The notes under the pieces were generated by a model, which searched no databases, was not told the origin of the DNA, and saw only the letters and a list, made by a program, of their open reading frames with translations. Positions 9,726 through 20,924 of a DNA stretch of 64,000 nucleotides are shown here, piece by piece (positions within the stretch are counted from its first letter, which is position 1; the number at the start of each line of letters is the position of its first letter). This DNA is from Nilaparvata lugens (lineage: Eukaryota; Arthropoda; Insecta; Hemiptera; Delphacidae): contig NC_052509.1 of assembly GCF_014356525.2 (NCBI RefSeq), forward strand, positions 36,762,001 through 36,826,000. The letters are read 5' to 3'. A program made the position numbers and the translations under genes.

Positions 9726-12700
9726 CTATATGATACCCCCGATACAGCAAGCACAAACTCAAGTGAAACAAACCAAGAAAAGCAGGATATTTCAACATCA
9801 TACACCACATTCAGAAATGATTTACCGGAGACTTTGTTAGAAGAAACGGAAAAAGAAAGCAGGCTACCGGATATCCAAATGCAAGCGTATATCGATATAG
9901 AAATATATGGAATGAAGGTTCAAGCATTAGTAGATAGTGGTTCACAATGTAGCCTCATACAAACAGACTTATTTCAACGTCTGAAAGAAAAAACAAAATT
10001 AGCTACTCTACCGTTAACCAACGTATATGTATCAGGTATCAGTCCAGGACGGCGAATACATATAACTACTCAATGTTTACTGGAAATAAATCTTCAACAA
10101 CAACGATTCGCATATACATTTCTTGTATTACCTGTTTCCGGTCCGCACATAATAATAGGTACAGATTTTCTACAACACTTCCAGGCCTGTTTAAATTTCC
10201 AAACCTCGAAATTTCATGCATTTACCGAAACCGAAGCATACGAAGTTATAGTACCCCTTGATCTGAAGAAACGCACTGAAGGAATCGCTGAGGTACATTT
10301 CGCTCACTACATGGAAGGCGTGCCGAGGGAGTGGGGTATCCACGGAATGGAAAATGCTATGGAGTGTATGGAGGTACTAAGCCTAACAACGAAGGACCGA
10401 GCACCGTCAAGAGCCGACTCTAGTACCGAAGAATTGTTAGAGATACTGATAAACAGAATTCATCAACGTACCGATTGGCACCCTGACACTAGACAGGAAA
10501 TAATTCAAGTATTCCGCAAAAATGCAGACGTTTTTTCCGAACAACCTGGCCTAGCTACTCACTTCAAATGTTCACTCAACGTTAAACCACACGACACGTA
10601 TTACCGCAAATCATACCCCATACCTTTCACCTATCGATCCGCCGCCATAGCAGAAATATCTCGCATGGAACAACTAGGAATTATAGAAGAATCCACAGCA
10701 CCCTATAGTTTGCCGATTGTGTGTGTAGCCAAAAAGGATGGAACAGTGAGACTCTGTCTGGATGCTCGCGCCTTGAACCGCATATTGGATGATGACCGAG
10801 AAGGACCAGACCAAATTGAACAAGTTATGCAAACTTTCCATGGCAAGACCATATATTCAACGGTAGATTTGAGCGCAGGATATTGGCAAGTCCAAGTAGC
10901 ACCGGAATCGCGCGATTATTTATCCTTCCTGTTTAATGGACGCAATTATAGGTTCACTCGTTTAGCGTTTGGATTAAGAAATGCTATGGCTATATTCATA
11001 CGATGTTTGAGACAGGCGCTAGGAGACGATATCAGAGACTACTGTACATTATACGTGGACGATGGATTAATAGCCTCACAGAATATACGTGAACATTGCC
11101 AGCATTTAGATATAGTATTTGATAGATTGATAAATTGCGGATTGAAACTCAAACTATCTAAGTGCGAATTTTTTGCGAGAGAGGTGAAATATCTAGGACA
11201 CATAATCACACCTACTGGCATATCACAGGACCCGGACAAATTATTAGCCATCAGACAATTTCCATCACCAACCAACCGTAAACAATTACAAAAGTTTATT
11301 GGATTTTTACAATTCTACCGCCGTTTTAATAAACAAATGTCACACTACACTGCTCAACTCAGTCATATACTGTCTAGTACCAAGCCTTGGATTTGGACTA
11401 ACAAAGAAGAGATCATATTCCAGCAACTAAAAGAAGCTTTCCTAAATTCCGTCGTGTTGAAACACCCTAACCTAAAGAAACCTTTTTTCTTGAATGTCGA
11501 TGCATCAGATTACGCGATAGGCGCAGAGATTTTCCAAGAAGATGAGCAAGGAGAGAAAGGAGTGTTGGCATTTTTCAGTAAGACACTCAATCCAGCCCAG
11601 CGTCGTTATTCTGTGACCGAAAAAGAGTTGTTGAGTATTGTGGAAGTATGTATTAAGTACCGGACATTGTTACTCGGCAATAAGATATTTATCAATACCG
11701 ACCACAAAGCCTTAACATTTTTCAAAACAGCCAAATTGAATCACAACCGCTTATCTAGATGGTTTCTTGCGCTTCAAGAATACGATATCGAATTGACCCA
11801 TCTGCCAGGAAAGAAAAATCAGACCGCCGACTTTCTATCCAGGGAAATAGACGCTACATATTGTCAAGATACCAACCTGAGATGTTTCGCCGTAAAGAGT
11901 GGAGAAAGCATACCATATCCTCCCAACATCCAACCACGAATTCATACTGCCATGTTAACACCTGAAAGAATCCGTATCGCCCAATATGAAGACCCAAGAC
12001 TGTCCCGGATCCGCGAACTGATGGAAGAAGGAGCTGCCGAACCGCCCGACTACCTGCGACAGTATACCCGCTACAAAGGATTTATGTTCCACCGACCGGC
12101 TAAAAATACTTACGACTGGCGCCTAATCATCCCCGCTAATATGGAAACAGATTTGATAAAAGAAGCTCACGAACGCATTGGACATTTTGGAACTACGAAG
12201 ACCCTCCACCTACTAAAAGAAAGCTGTTATTTTAAAAGCATGCATAAAAAAGTGGCCAAAATAGTGAAAGCTTGCGATATATGCCAGAAAGCCAAATACC
12301 CGCGATACCATATCAGAGGTGAAATGAATCCCATTCTCCCCAGCGCACCATTGGAATTGATATCAGCGGATATATATGGTCCATTGCCCATGGCGCAATA
12401 CGGAAAAAAATACATATTCGTGCTTACATGTGTTTTTTCAAAATATACCATGCTATTTCCCATAGGTAAATTGACCGGAGAAGTTTTGGCCCGATGCATA
12501 ACGGAAAGATGGACAAGTGAAGTAGGAAAGCCCAAACGAGTACTATCAGACAACGCAACCTATTTTTGTAGCAAGCAGTGGAAAGAAATACTTCACCTGG
12601 CTAATATTAAATGGTCGAGGACATCTCTTTACAGCCCCAGCGCTAATCCGGTAGAGCGACGTATGGCAGAGATCTCTCGTTTTATGCGGACGTACTGTAA

Positions 12701-12758
12701 TGAAAAACACCAACAATGGGTTAGGTATATACCATGTATAGAAAATTATTTATATTAA
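9726..12758 (+). CDS. pol: Gypsy pol: protease, reverse transcriptase, RNase H, integrase (C-terminus missing)
   Basis: The frame continues gag's last frame directly after the TGA at 9723-9725; the first internal ATG is not at its beginning. Counting from the TTG at 9834, the protease has ALVDSGSQCSL (D34) and IIIGTDFL. The reverse transcriptase has STVDLSAGYW (D345) and LYVDDG (D409/D410). RNase H has NVDASDYA (D556), TEKELL (E598), NTDHKAL (D623) and TADFLSR (D666). The integrase has an HHCC finger (H779, H784, C814, C817) and catalytic D846, D906 and E941. The frame stops at 12758, soon after the catalytic core, so the integrase C-terminal domain is lost and the copy is probably not autonomous. 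FGLRNAMAIF replaces the usual FGL-NAPATF. Confidence 0.92.
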   Translation, partial: LYDTPDTASTNSSETNQEKQDISTSYTTFRNDLPETLLEETEKESRLPDIQMQAYIDIEIYGMKVQALVDSGSQCSLIQTDLFQRLKEKTKLATLPLTNVYVSGISPGRRIHITTQCLLEINLQQQRFAYTFLVLPVSGPHIIIGTDFLQHFQACLNFQTSKFHAFTETEAYEVIVPLDLKKRTEGIAEVHFAHYMEGVPREWGIHGMENAMECMEVLSLTTKDRAPSRADSSTEELLEILINRIHQRTDWHPDTRQEIIQVFRKNADVFSEQPGLATHFKCSLNVKPHDTYYRKSYPIPFTYRSAAIAEISRMEQLGIIEESTAPYSLPIVCVAKKDGTVRLCLDARALNRILDDDREGPDQIEQVMQTFHGKTIYSTVDLSAGYWQVQVAPESRDYLSFLFNGRNYRFTRLAFGLRNAMAIFIRCLRQALGDDIRDYCTLYVDDGLIASQNIREHCQHLDIVFDRLINCGLKLKLSKCEFFAREVKYLGHIITPTGISQDPDKLLAIRQFPSPTNRKQLQKFIGFLQFYRRFNKQMSHYTAQLSHILSSTKPWIWTNKEEIIFQQLKEAFLNSVVLKHPNLKKPFFLNVDASDYAIGAEIFQEDEQGEKGVLAFFSKTLNPAQRRYSVTEKELLSIVEVCIKYRTLLLGNKIFINTDHKALTFFKTAKLNHNRLSRWFLALQEYDIELTHLPGKKNQTADFLSREIDATYCQDTNLRCFAVKSGESIPYPPNIQPRIHTAMLTPERIRIAQYEDPRLSRIRELMEEGAAEPPDYLRQYTRYKGFMFHRPAKNTYDWRLIIPANMETDLIKEAHERIGHFGTTKTLHLLKESCYFKSMHKKVAKIVKACDICQKAKYPRYHIRGEMNPILPSAPLELISADIYGPLPMAQYGKKYIFVLTCVFSKYTMLFPIGKLTGEVLARCITERWTSEVGKPKRVLSDNATYFCSKQWKEILHLANIKWSRTSLYSPSANPVERRMAEISRFMRTYCNEKHQQWVRYIPCIENYLY

Positions 12759-13151
12759 GACCTAAGAAATACTATAAGATATAAGCCCAGAAGTTTTGTG
12801 AATCGAAATTATTGTCTAAAAGGAATCATTTGTGAGAATTATGAAATGTGTGTAGTTAGGTTGGCGGCCCTGCAAGCGGCGAATTTAAAAATTACTATGT
12901 TTAAGTGTTGTCAGGAGGAGTGCGTTTAGAAGTTTATATTTATGATATTTTATGTGTGTTGAGGAGGAGAATTTGTTATTGTATTTGATAAAGGTATAAA
13001 GGAGATGCAGCAAATATGTCTGCGAACTGTGATAGAAGTATGAGAGTATAATTTATAAATAAAGTATAGTGTATATCGATGTATTGAAGGGTGGGTTTTC
13101 ATTAAAAACATTGTGATTCTCAAATATTTTGAATTCAAACCCAGGGGCGCG
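12759..13151 (+). other. Gypsy 3' region between pol and the 3' repeat
   Basis: After the pol stop the same frame stays open for about 56 codons (12759-12928), but I see no integrase C-terminal or env motif. The segment ends with CCCAGGGGCGCG against the 3' repeat, the position where a polypurine tract would lie. It is G-rich but not a classic tract. Confidence 0.4.
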
Positions 13152-14354
13152 TGTAAAGTATTAAATCTGGGTAGATAAAAAGCCCTAACAGAAACAGTAA
13201 TAGGTCTGAAAATAAAGTAACTGGCTAATATCGCCAAATAGATAATAACTAAGATTAGATAGCATCAGCTTGTTCTGGCTAAATGGTACAAAAACCTAAA
13301 AAGGATTTGAAGGAATTTTATTGCTCATAAATAGATTATTATATAAAATATTTGAAGATTGAGGTTAGGTACATGTATTCACGGATCGGTGACCTAGAGA
13401 TCGATCAAACCGAGAAACGTAGAATCTGACCAAAACCCCTTGGCAGAGCTTTATTGCAATCAGATGGTGTGCAATGTGAAAAAACACCTGATCACGTGGC
13501 TAATTATTAGGTAGCATGGAATTAATATTAATGTATAGAATATTAGCTAGCATGTAAAGAGCATAAATAAAAAACCAAATAAAAATAATTTAATGTATTC
13601 AGGAAATAAGAGGTACCAGGCGCATGAATACCGAATAAAATTTGCATGCACCAATAGTAAAACGGCAGTTAATAGGCGGCAATTGTAGGCCAATTCAAAA
13701 ATATTTATATATATTTCTATAAATGTTCGGAATCTATGTTGAATTGTTGTATAGTCTATGTTATCGATATGGCTCGAAAGCAAAGAAATTATTAATCATA
13801 CAATCTAAGCAATATTTTGGTATTTTTTGTAAGATCTATTTGAACCTAAATGGCGGAGGACTAAGATATTTAAATTTTATGCTAATTTGAAAGTCGGAAA
13901 TAGGATCTGTAAAACTTGAGAAAGGAGAACCAGCACTCGCCAGCCAAATGCCACCATAAGAGGACCCCAAATATTTTAGAGCGTAGTACCTTGATAATGA
14001 TTTTGTAAAAGTTAAAGTTAAAGTAAATTATTAAATTTCTTAAAAGACTTCGTGATGCTATTGTGAAGCAGAAGTCATTTTCATTTTTAAATAAATTTAT
14101 AACCCCTTGGAGGAGACGATTCCGGCTACCATATTCCCGGACCACATGGAGTTGGATCGACATCGGCGGCTTACAAGAAGATTTTCGACACGTGAGTGAT
14201 AAATTTGAATTAGTGATGGGCGCCCTAGTGCTTCGAATTAATCTGATGATCAAAGCTAGCTCGCCGAAAGGGTTTTTATTATAAATTAAGAAATTAATAA
14301 GAGTAATACTTGCGCAAGTAAAATTAGTATTAAAGGTATTTATTGAAAGAAAAA
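13152..14354 (+). repeat. 3' long direct repeat (candidate LTR, possibly truncated)
   Basis: About 99 percent identical to 4363-5567. At 14355 it passes directly into the CATCG-rich right end of the hAT-like element. Frames inside it (minus strand, 13547-13783 and 13882-14385) are also present in the 5' copy but have no recognisable motif. Confidence 0.7.
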
Positions 14355-14468
14355 CATCGGATGACCGATGTCTAGGTAAAACCATCGATAAGTGGAAAAC
14401 ATCGAACAGTAAACATTGATGTTTGATGTCGAAACATCGATTTATCGATACCCATCCCTATGATTTCT

Positions 14469-14860
14469 AATTTCAAATCTCCTCTTTTCTATCAATTCAT
14501 AAGCTACACCTTTCCTTATTCATAACTCACTCAAATCTTAAATATCCCGTTTGTAACCGCCACCTAAATACCCCATAATGTCTCCTGAATCTGTACTCTT
14601 TTTCTCTCCATCCGTCTGCACCGCGTAATCTGTGGTTTCTGCTGCTACAATTGAGGCTCTGTGCGTACTCTGTGGTCACACAACCGTTGGATTCAAAACT
14701 GCAGCCTTCTCGGTTGAGAAAGGAGACACAGTCTTCGAAAATTTCCCCCATTTCTAATGTAGGTTTTTAAGTGTTTTCAATCTATTTATTTCGTGTCTCC
14801 TGTTTTAATTTATATTACAAACTTTAAAGTGTCTTCTGTCTATATATATATATATTATAT

Positions 14861-14930
<70 letters not shown>

Positions 14931-15600
14931 ATATATAGATTCGACAAGCAATAGCAGGTTGACAACTGAGCTATGGAACTAGACAGAATATATGCTGAAT
15001 AAAAAAGCATGAGATTCATTAATTGATGCTAATGAGCAAAGTAAAATATTTTTGTGAGCTATCTGTGATATTTTTGCAATATATATTTTCTTTTATTATT
15101 GCTCGTTTGTTATTTTCATGCGTATTTTATATGTTTATTTGTTGAATGGTGTACCCTCCATTTATAATCCTGACTTCGTGCAAGACCAATCTTGTTCTAG
15201 CCTATTTTTATTCTATTATTGACAAATCATTTAAATTATCAACCAACTATATTCTTCACCGAATAAGTTGGATAAGTCGGCGATATACAGCATTTCAAAA
15301 TTGTTTTGAGGTTATATTACATACTTCATGCTGAAACTTGGATTTTTGCCTTTTGTTTTGTTTTTTGTGCTCATTAGGGGGTTTATAACATGCGTACCTC
15401 CCCTTCACTATAAAGATGAATATTATAGTTCTTATTCAACATTACGTGCATTATCTTCATCAGAGTTATAATCTCCACTGATAATTTCATGCTTTCAGCA
15501 GTGATGCATATTCAGATAGTCATCTCGAATATACTTCATTTCCGGGGTGGAAATTTCAGGAGGTGAGTTGAATGAGGTAACCTATTACAATAATATAATG
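14469..15600. other. Unassigned AT-rich sequence
   Basis: Contains a (TA)n block (14838-14940) and no recognisable gene or TE motif. Short open frames at 14527-14751 (minus) and 15146-15334 (plus) have no supporting feature. Confidence 0.4.
14838..14940. repeat. (TA)n microsatellite
   Basis: About 100 bp of alternating TA with short interruptions near 14858 and 14926. Confidence 0.9.
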
Positions 15601-15639
15601 AATGAACTTATACTCGTTATGGAAAAATACTAGAAAGTA

Positions 15640-15970
15640 CCTGCCGATATCGAAAAGAGGAGATTAAAATTCTTTGGACATTTGATGAGACTTCCCGGGG
15701 ATCGAATGACGAAGAGAATCCTAATTTTTGTGAAGAGCAAAAAGACTGTGGGAAATTGGATTAAACATGATTGTACAGAAGGACTTATCTGATATATTTG
15801 ACAGAACCCAATTCAGAAGGAGTGTTGCAAAGTGGGAAATACACCCAGTGGAAAATAAAAGGAGGAATGTGGTCTTTTCCCAAAAAAAGAAGAGAGGCTA
15901 TATCGGCCAGATTGAAAGAGTTCTGGGAGAAAATCGAAGAAATAAGGATTTAGTACGGCATCCAAAGTAA
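15640..15970 (+). pseudogene. Decayed C-terminal end of a LINE endonuclease/RT protein
   Basis: One frame near 15655-15770 reads RRLKFFGHLMRLPGDRM, the same type of helix as the GHV/GHI motifs of RTE-like LINE C-termini at 2-394 and 29231-29938. A second frame, 15767-15970, continues with KDLSDIFDRTQFRRSVAKWE, which also fits that family's terminus. The switch of frame implies at least one indel. No reverse transcriptase core is left. Confidence 0.5.
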
Positions 15971-15989
15971 ATACTTAGCGATTTCCATA

Positions 15990-17090
15990 TAAGGAAATTC
16001 GACGCATAATAATGATAATTGCTATAGAAACAACAAGGAATCAATTTCACGAAAAAGAGTAAATCTCCATTGAAATGACAATGATTCAATAAATGAATCA
16101 CTCATGCTAAACTCATGCAATGCTCCTATCTATAAAATCCATAAATCACTGTTTCTTTATGTCAAACATTGCAGGCTTGAAATAATCCGACATATTCCAT
16201 CGAACGGTTGGTTGCTTTGCAGTTTCACTGTGGAAAATGGAAAAGCCAATTACTAAGGGAAATTCAGGGGAAAAATGAAACGAAACAATGCTTGGGTACA
16301 AGAGACCACAGGACACAATGAGCTGTTAACAAAAGGCTGCGGCTCCCTCGGGGCGGGAGAAGCAGGTCAGACTATGAAACAGGTGATTTCAGCGGATTTT
16401 AAAGTGACTGAGAGGGAGATATATTCTCATATGAGTGGGAAAAGAGGGTGAGAGAAGCTCTATGTAGGAGGAAATCTGAGAAAGAGACAATAGATAGGAA
16501 GAGAATGTTGTAGGTTTTTAAAGAAGGTATTAAGTACCTTCAATTATCAATAATATGATGGAGAACAAATATCTTTCAATCATTATAATTATTTATCAAT
16601 TGAGTTTTAATTACTCTTTTCATATACAACTCATATAGATAGATGACGATTCCCGTTAGAAATGCATAAGTATTCTACTCTAATTCCTCATAAAATAGTA
16701 TATTTGAACTACTTGGTTCATTTTTATGGTTATTGATCGTATGTTACTACCCTACATACAAATTAAAGAAAGATACAAGGGATATTCATCACAAGGGTGT
16801 TTAGTTTACAAATGAATGCTCAAAAAACTAGATTAAAACGTCTGAAAACTAGACTGTCAAATATGTTCACGTAATCCCTCACAGTCCTTCATATCAAGTT
16901 ACTCGTGAATATGCCAAATGCTTGTTAATCAGTAAATCCTCCAATATACCCCAACATAATTACCACATCTGTTGATGGGACTAATAATTGAGGAACATGA
17001 GTGGATTGACCTCAATGATAAGCTTCCGATATATTTGGAGCCAGAGACAGTTGGAATTCGGTAGCAGAATTTTGATAGCATTGTCATTGC
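15990..17090. other. Unassigned AT-rich sequence
   Basis: I see no conserved frame, RNA gene or repeat relation to the rest of the window here. Confidence 0.35.
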
Positions 17091-17091
17091 A

Positions 17092-17211
17092 GTGGAAAAG
17101 CAGCTGGAGGGCCGGTATCAAGAGAATGTGCTGAGTTCCCAGAGGCTTGTATTGTTCCTAATACTACAAGCTGAAAAAACTGGAGGATTCTTCGAACATT
17201 GCAAAATTTGA
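17092..17211 (+). other. Possible exon or decayed gene fragment
   Basis: Starting after an acceptor-like TTGTCATTGCAG, the frame reads VEKQLEGRYQENVLSSQRL, then a hydrophobic LVLFLILQAEK segment, and ends at a TGA at about 17209. Codon use is richer in GC than the flanks. Forty codons are too few to decide between an exon, a TE remnant and chance, and I do not recognise the product. Confidence 0.2.
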
Positions 17212-17639
17212 TTGAAATAAATTCTATTGGGAAATTCAGGCGTGAAAGCTGGAGCTACCGATACAACCTGGTTATTGATTTAGCAACAAATCAGTAACAT
17301 GTTAAAAATAAGAGAAAGTCTAGAAAAAATCATTTATCGTATTATCTATTCATACATTTCATGTTATTCCATTGTTATGAAATATGAATAAATGCGTTAT
17401 ACTATTATATTCATATTCAGAACAATTTTACATTTGGTAAGCTGAACATATAAGCAATAATATGAACAGCTATAAGCATATGAATATCCCACTTTATTGA
17501 ATTGTAGTTGGTATTGAATATTATTATCACACAAAAAACAGAACAAGAATTGATTTAAAAGTAGGAAATGAACGGGCGTATATGAGACCAAGTGTGATAT
17601 AACAAAGGAAAACTAGCATAATATTTGTTCCAAAGGCAA

Positions 17640-17997
17640 AAAGAGAGCCGGCGAGAGAATAGATCAACGTTAGAATTATGCAAGCAAAAGGGTACTACAC
17701 ATTGAGCGATGGGTAGAAAGGGGGGGTTACTAGAGTGCCTGGGGACATGGTTGCTATGGCAATCGACTCAATATAGCGAGCGCCGTCAATCGAGTAGACG
17801 CCCTAGGCTGGTAAGGTCCTTCGGGCAGGGCCCCGGACTAGCAAAATTACGTCGATATATACATTACAGCCCCAGGGACTCCGGGAATAAACTGTTCGCT
17901 CCGACACGGCGCGGGAATATTAAGACAATGGAGGAGAAATTCAGACACCCCCCTTCACCAAAACGCGTAATGGCAATCCCCCTCAAATTCACCCCCT
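17640..17997. other. GC-richer, CpG-containing segment with an X-box-like motif
   Basis: This stretch has many CG dinucleotides and GC-rich blocks such as GGGCAGGGCCCCGG near 17822-17835, unlike its AT-rich surroundings. GTTGCTATGGCAAT at 17750-17763 resembles the imperfect palindrome bound by RFX factors. It lies just beyond the 3' end of the candidate minus-strand exon. It could be a promoter of an unseen gene or a 3' UTR. The plus-strand frame at 17709-18038 has no recognisable domain. Confidence 0.3.
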
Positions 17998-18184
17998 TCA
18001 ACCATCTCTATCCAACACGTAGATTTCCCATTCTTTGATCTTGCTTGCTTCACGGTTGTGTGTGAATTGGAGCTCCGTAATGGCTGGGTGACATACATCT
18101 AAGGACGGAGAAGATGTTGACAGTGTCCAATGCACGTGGCAGAGTTGCTCTTTTATCATCTCTTCTTCGTCAGTGAAGAGAAAT
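17998..18184 (-). CDS. Candidate 3'-terminal coding exon of an unidentified host gene
   Basis: Read on the minus strand, a T-rich tract ending GATGATTGCAG (acceptor AG at 18186-18185) precedes 187 nt. These form one completing base plus 61 sense codons and a TGA at 18000-17998. The peptide runs FLFTDEEEMIKEQLCHVHW through to IKEWEIYVLDRDG. It is soluble-looking, with no TE motif and codons richer in G and C than the local DNA. No frame break is present. The upstream exon must end with two bases of a split codon and should lie at higher coordinates, but I could not place it. I do not recognise the family. It is the best candidate host exon in the window. Confidence 0.4.
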
Positions 18185-18974
18185 CTGCAATCATCAAAAT
18201 GTTAAAAGTTGAATAAAATGAACCAGTTTCAGTATTCTTACATTAAATTACCCAGGGTTCTGAAAAATACATAAAATACCCATTAACAGAGAACATTACA
18301 TAAATTAAATTCAATAACAGTGCTGAGAATAATAATTATGTAAATCTCGTTCCTTAGTGAGAAAACGAAGATTTTCTAGGAAAATTGTCAATTAGATCAC
18401 ATAAAATCGTTCATATGAAGTATTTGAGTGAGTTCATTTTCTATTATAGGGTTGCGATATCTCATTTCGCGAAATCAAGACGTTTGTATAAAGATACAGT
18501 AAATGAATAGCAGGACATAATGTGGCCTGTGGACTGTGAATAGCAATCTGAGAATAAAGCCACAAGAAAGAAAATGCTGACATTTCATGGCAATCCCTGA
18601 ACTCTATTATGGCTCTGAAGCATGGGTCCCTAAAAAAAGAGATCCAAGCTGAAATCTACATATCGACCTGACTGTTCTGTTAAAAGTGGCATGATCTACC
18701 TCCACCCTAACGCAACGAGTCACTAGTCCTACTTCATCAAGTCAAATGAGCATTCTCCAGTTATCATTAGGAAATGAATAGTACAATACTCTTTACTTAC
18801 CTATATACATAATATCTTTGTACCCTATACATTAATTTGTGTAATCCATTGATGAATGAAAGAAAGACATCATTTAAATTGGAGAAGTGGAAGGCTGATG
18901 GGATACAGTGTATGGGTCAAAAATTCCTGGAGCAGTACTTGGAATTCAATAATTTCCAAGCTAACTATGAATAG

Positions 18975-19870
18975 TACAATATTTCGATCATGATTTGAAG
19001 CGGTGATAGTCCAGGCAACGGATGCTTAAAAAAAGGTACAGAGGGAAAAGTTTCGAACACATACTTTTGACCCCACAGCTCTTTTGAGGATAGTATGGGG
19101 GTAAACATATCAAAGGTCCTCACTCCTACCCCCTGTGCTGGTTTCAAAGTACCATATTTTGGGTTTTTTGCACATATGTCTTACGTGAATTTTCTTGAAG
19201 TACACGATTAAAGCTTACAAATAAGCCTACAAGTTTCATTCGTAACATTTTCTTCATAGTTTTCCACTTTCTCTCTTTTAGTTTTCTAGGTATGAGCTCT
19301 CAAAAGTGTCACATTTTAAGAAAAACCCTTCCGGATCCTTTTTTCATATTTTTTGCCTTATAACTTTTCAATGATTGATTGAAAAAATCAGTGCTAATTA
19401 TATTCTCTTCAATTTCATGTATTACTGTATTTCATTATTTTAGGCATCTCCCTACAGCCGTTATAGAGTTGAGTGCAAAATCTTAAGTTCAACAACAATA
19501 GATCAATTATTGACAGGGAAAATTTGGAGCACAATATTTGACTTCGCAGCTTGGTTTTGACCAGTAGAAAGGTGAACATATCAAAAGTCCTCATCCCTTG
19601 TGCTTAAGGGATGAGGGTGGTTTGAAAGTTTCGTTTTTTTCATTTTTGGTTTACACGCATGTATCTTGGAAACAATGTATTTCAGCGACAAGACTAACAA
19701 AGCAAAAATTGAACTTTTTTACAAATTAAAAAAAAATGAAACTTTAGAACCACTCTCATCCCTTAAGCACAAGGGATGAGGATGGTTTAATAGTTTCATT
19801 TTTCATTTTTGGCTTACTAGCAACTAGCCTTAATGAAGCTGCAGAGTCAAAAATTGTGTCCAAATTACAC
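18975..19870. repeat. Diverged repeat units with strong hairpins around CATCCCTTGTGCTTAAGGGATG
   Basis: A hairpin formed by TCATCCCTT and AAGGGATGA occurs at about 19599-19620 on one strand. It recurs in reverse orientation at 19756-19778. Flanks match too: GGTTTGAAAGTTTC and TTCATTTTTGG on one side, with their reverse complements on the other. A more diverged direct unit lies at 18975-19160. This looks like an inverted pair of a short non-autonomous element. Class unknown. Confidence 0.5.
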
Positions 19871-20104
19871 AGTCAAATGAACTATTGTTGTTGGATCGAA
19901 AATTTCAAACAAGCCTTTTCTGATTGATTCTCGTGACATTCAATCACGATTAAAATTAAATAGGCTTTTGTGTTAGTGCTAAGCATTTTATAATTTTATC
20001 AATTTTCCGGTACCTACTTTTCCTGGGTGCGGGGGCTGTTCCATAAGACCCCCCCCTCCAGAACCACCGGGTAAATTACCCAAAGTTTTGATAAGTCTGT
20101 GCTG

Positions 20105-20620
20105 AGCACTATTTTTAATTCTGGCCTTTTCCCAAATTATAATAGCAAATTTAATATGCAATAGACTAGAGCCATCATTGTAAGTGAGTTAGCAGTATAA
20201 ATAATTTTCTCCTCCTATTATGAACGGCCATGACTTCGAGTTTCCCAGGATAGATATTTAAAAATTGTGGCTCCAAGTCATCAAGGAATGTAGAGTATGG
20301 GATTATCTCTCAAACTTAGCCTTCCTGTCGCGACATAGAGTGTGATAAGGTGGAAAACAGCAATTGAAATGATAACAAACTACCAATTTTTCAGTTACCT
20401 TTTGGTACTAAGGCTCTAGAAGCCACGTGCCGTTTGGTCAAATTGATTCCCCACGCCCAATAGGAGACCTGTTGCTAAATACAGTAGTGGGGCGATTCCC
20501 CAGCCGAGAGACCAGATTACGTTTCGGAGGACACTTTGCTAGGAGCACTACGAGAGTGAAGATGTAGTCGATTTGTTTCGCCTTTTTTGGGCAAGTTTAT
20601 AATATTAGACTATTATTTAA
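20105..20620 (-). repeat. Dispersed repeat R1, part 1 (reverse orientation), interrupted by piggyBac
   Basis: Reverse complement of about 39210-39960, with shared landmarks such as CTCTCGGCTGGGGAATCGCC, GTCGCGACATAGAGT and CATGGCCGTTCATAA. It stops at the TTAA of the piggyBac insertion and resumes at 23703. The repeat has partly conserved short frames but no domain I recognise. Confidence 0.85.
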
Positions 20621-20763
20621 CCCTTCAAAGCCCAAGTTTTTTCAATGTGTTATTTTTTCCAATTATATCGAAAAAACTGGTTGAATATGTGTTCTTAGAC
20701 CTTTTTATAACACTTTTTATTCATTGATTGACCTCAATTGCTGTTGAATGAACAAAATCAGCC

Positions 20764-20779
20764 GTTGCCATATGGCAAC
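20764..20779. promoter_or_regulatory. Subterminal 16-bp palindrome of piggyBac (left)
   Basis: GTTGCCATATGGCAAC, a perfect palindrome about 145 bp inside the left end. Identical copies lie at 23315-23330 and 23667-23682. Candidate transposase-binding or host-factor site. Confidence 0.6.
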
Positions 20780-20924
20780 AATAGGTCAATGCAGTAGCAA
20801 TGGGTTCATCATTCTTTTCAATAATAAAACTTTTCTAATTTTACATATTTTATTACAAACAAGTGTTATAGGAAAATAGCAGATAAGATATTCTTGGATT
20901 ACAAACTATTCAATCTCCAAACAG

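Larger units (their letters stand above)
4363..14354 (+). mobile_element. Ty3/Gypsy-type LTR retrotransposon, about 10 kb, degenerate
   Basis: The order is: direct repeat (4363-5567), long non-coding leader with tandem repeats, gag (7739-9725, two frameshifts), pol (9726-12758), direct repeat (13152-14354). The repeats start with TG and differ at only about six sites, so insertion was recent. I see no standard PBS just after 5567 and no 4-6 bp target duplication outside the repeats. One reading that would explain both is that the true 5' LTR runs to about 7565, ending AAACA before TTGGGGGCGC, and that the 3' LTR is truncated at 14354. No env-like gene is present. Confidence 0.7.
3540..14460. 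mobile_element. hAT-like element of about 10.9 kb containing a nested Gypsy retrotransposon
   Basis: The left end begins AGGGATGGGTATC at 3540 and the right end is GATACCCATCCCTA, ending at 14460, which is an inverted match. The 8 bases outside the left end (3532-3539, TGATTTCT) are exactly repeated just outside the right end (14461-14468). An 8-bp duplication plus a terminal AGGG is typical of hAT elements. Both ends also carry several copies of ACATCGAT-type motifs (3583-3655 and 14355-14450), like the subterminal transposase-binding repeats of hATs. No hAT transposase was found, so the element is non-autonomous. Most of the interior, 4363-14354, is the Gypsy insertion. Without it the element would be only about 0.9 kb. 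Confidence 0.55.

Noticed and set aside
13882..14385. 167-codon minus-strand frame in the 3' repeat
   Set aside because: The 5' copy carries only a shorter, broken form (5093-5374), and no domain is recognisable; most likely chance.
17709..18038. 109-codon plus-strand frame in the GC-richer segment
   Set aside because: No recognisable domain, and it overlaps the more convincing minus-strand exon.
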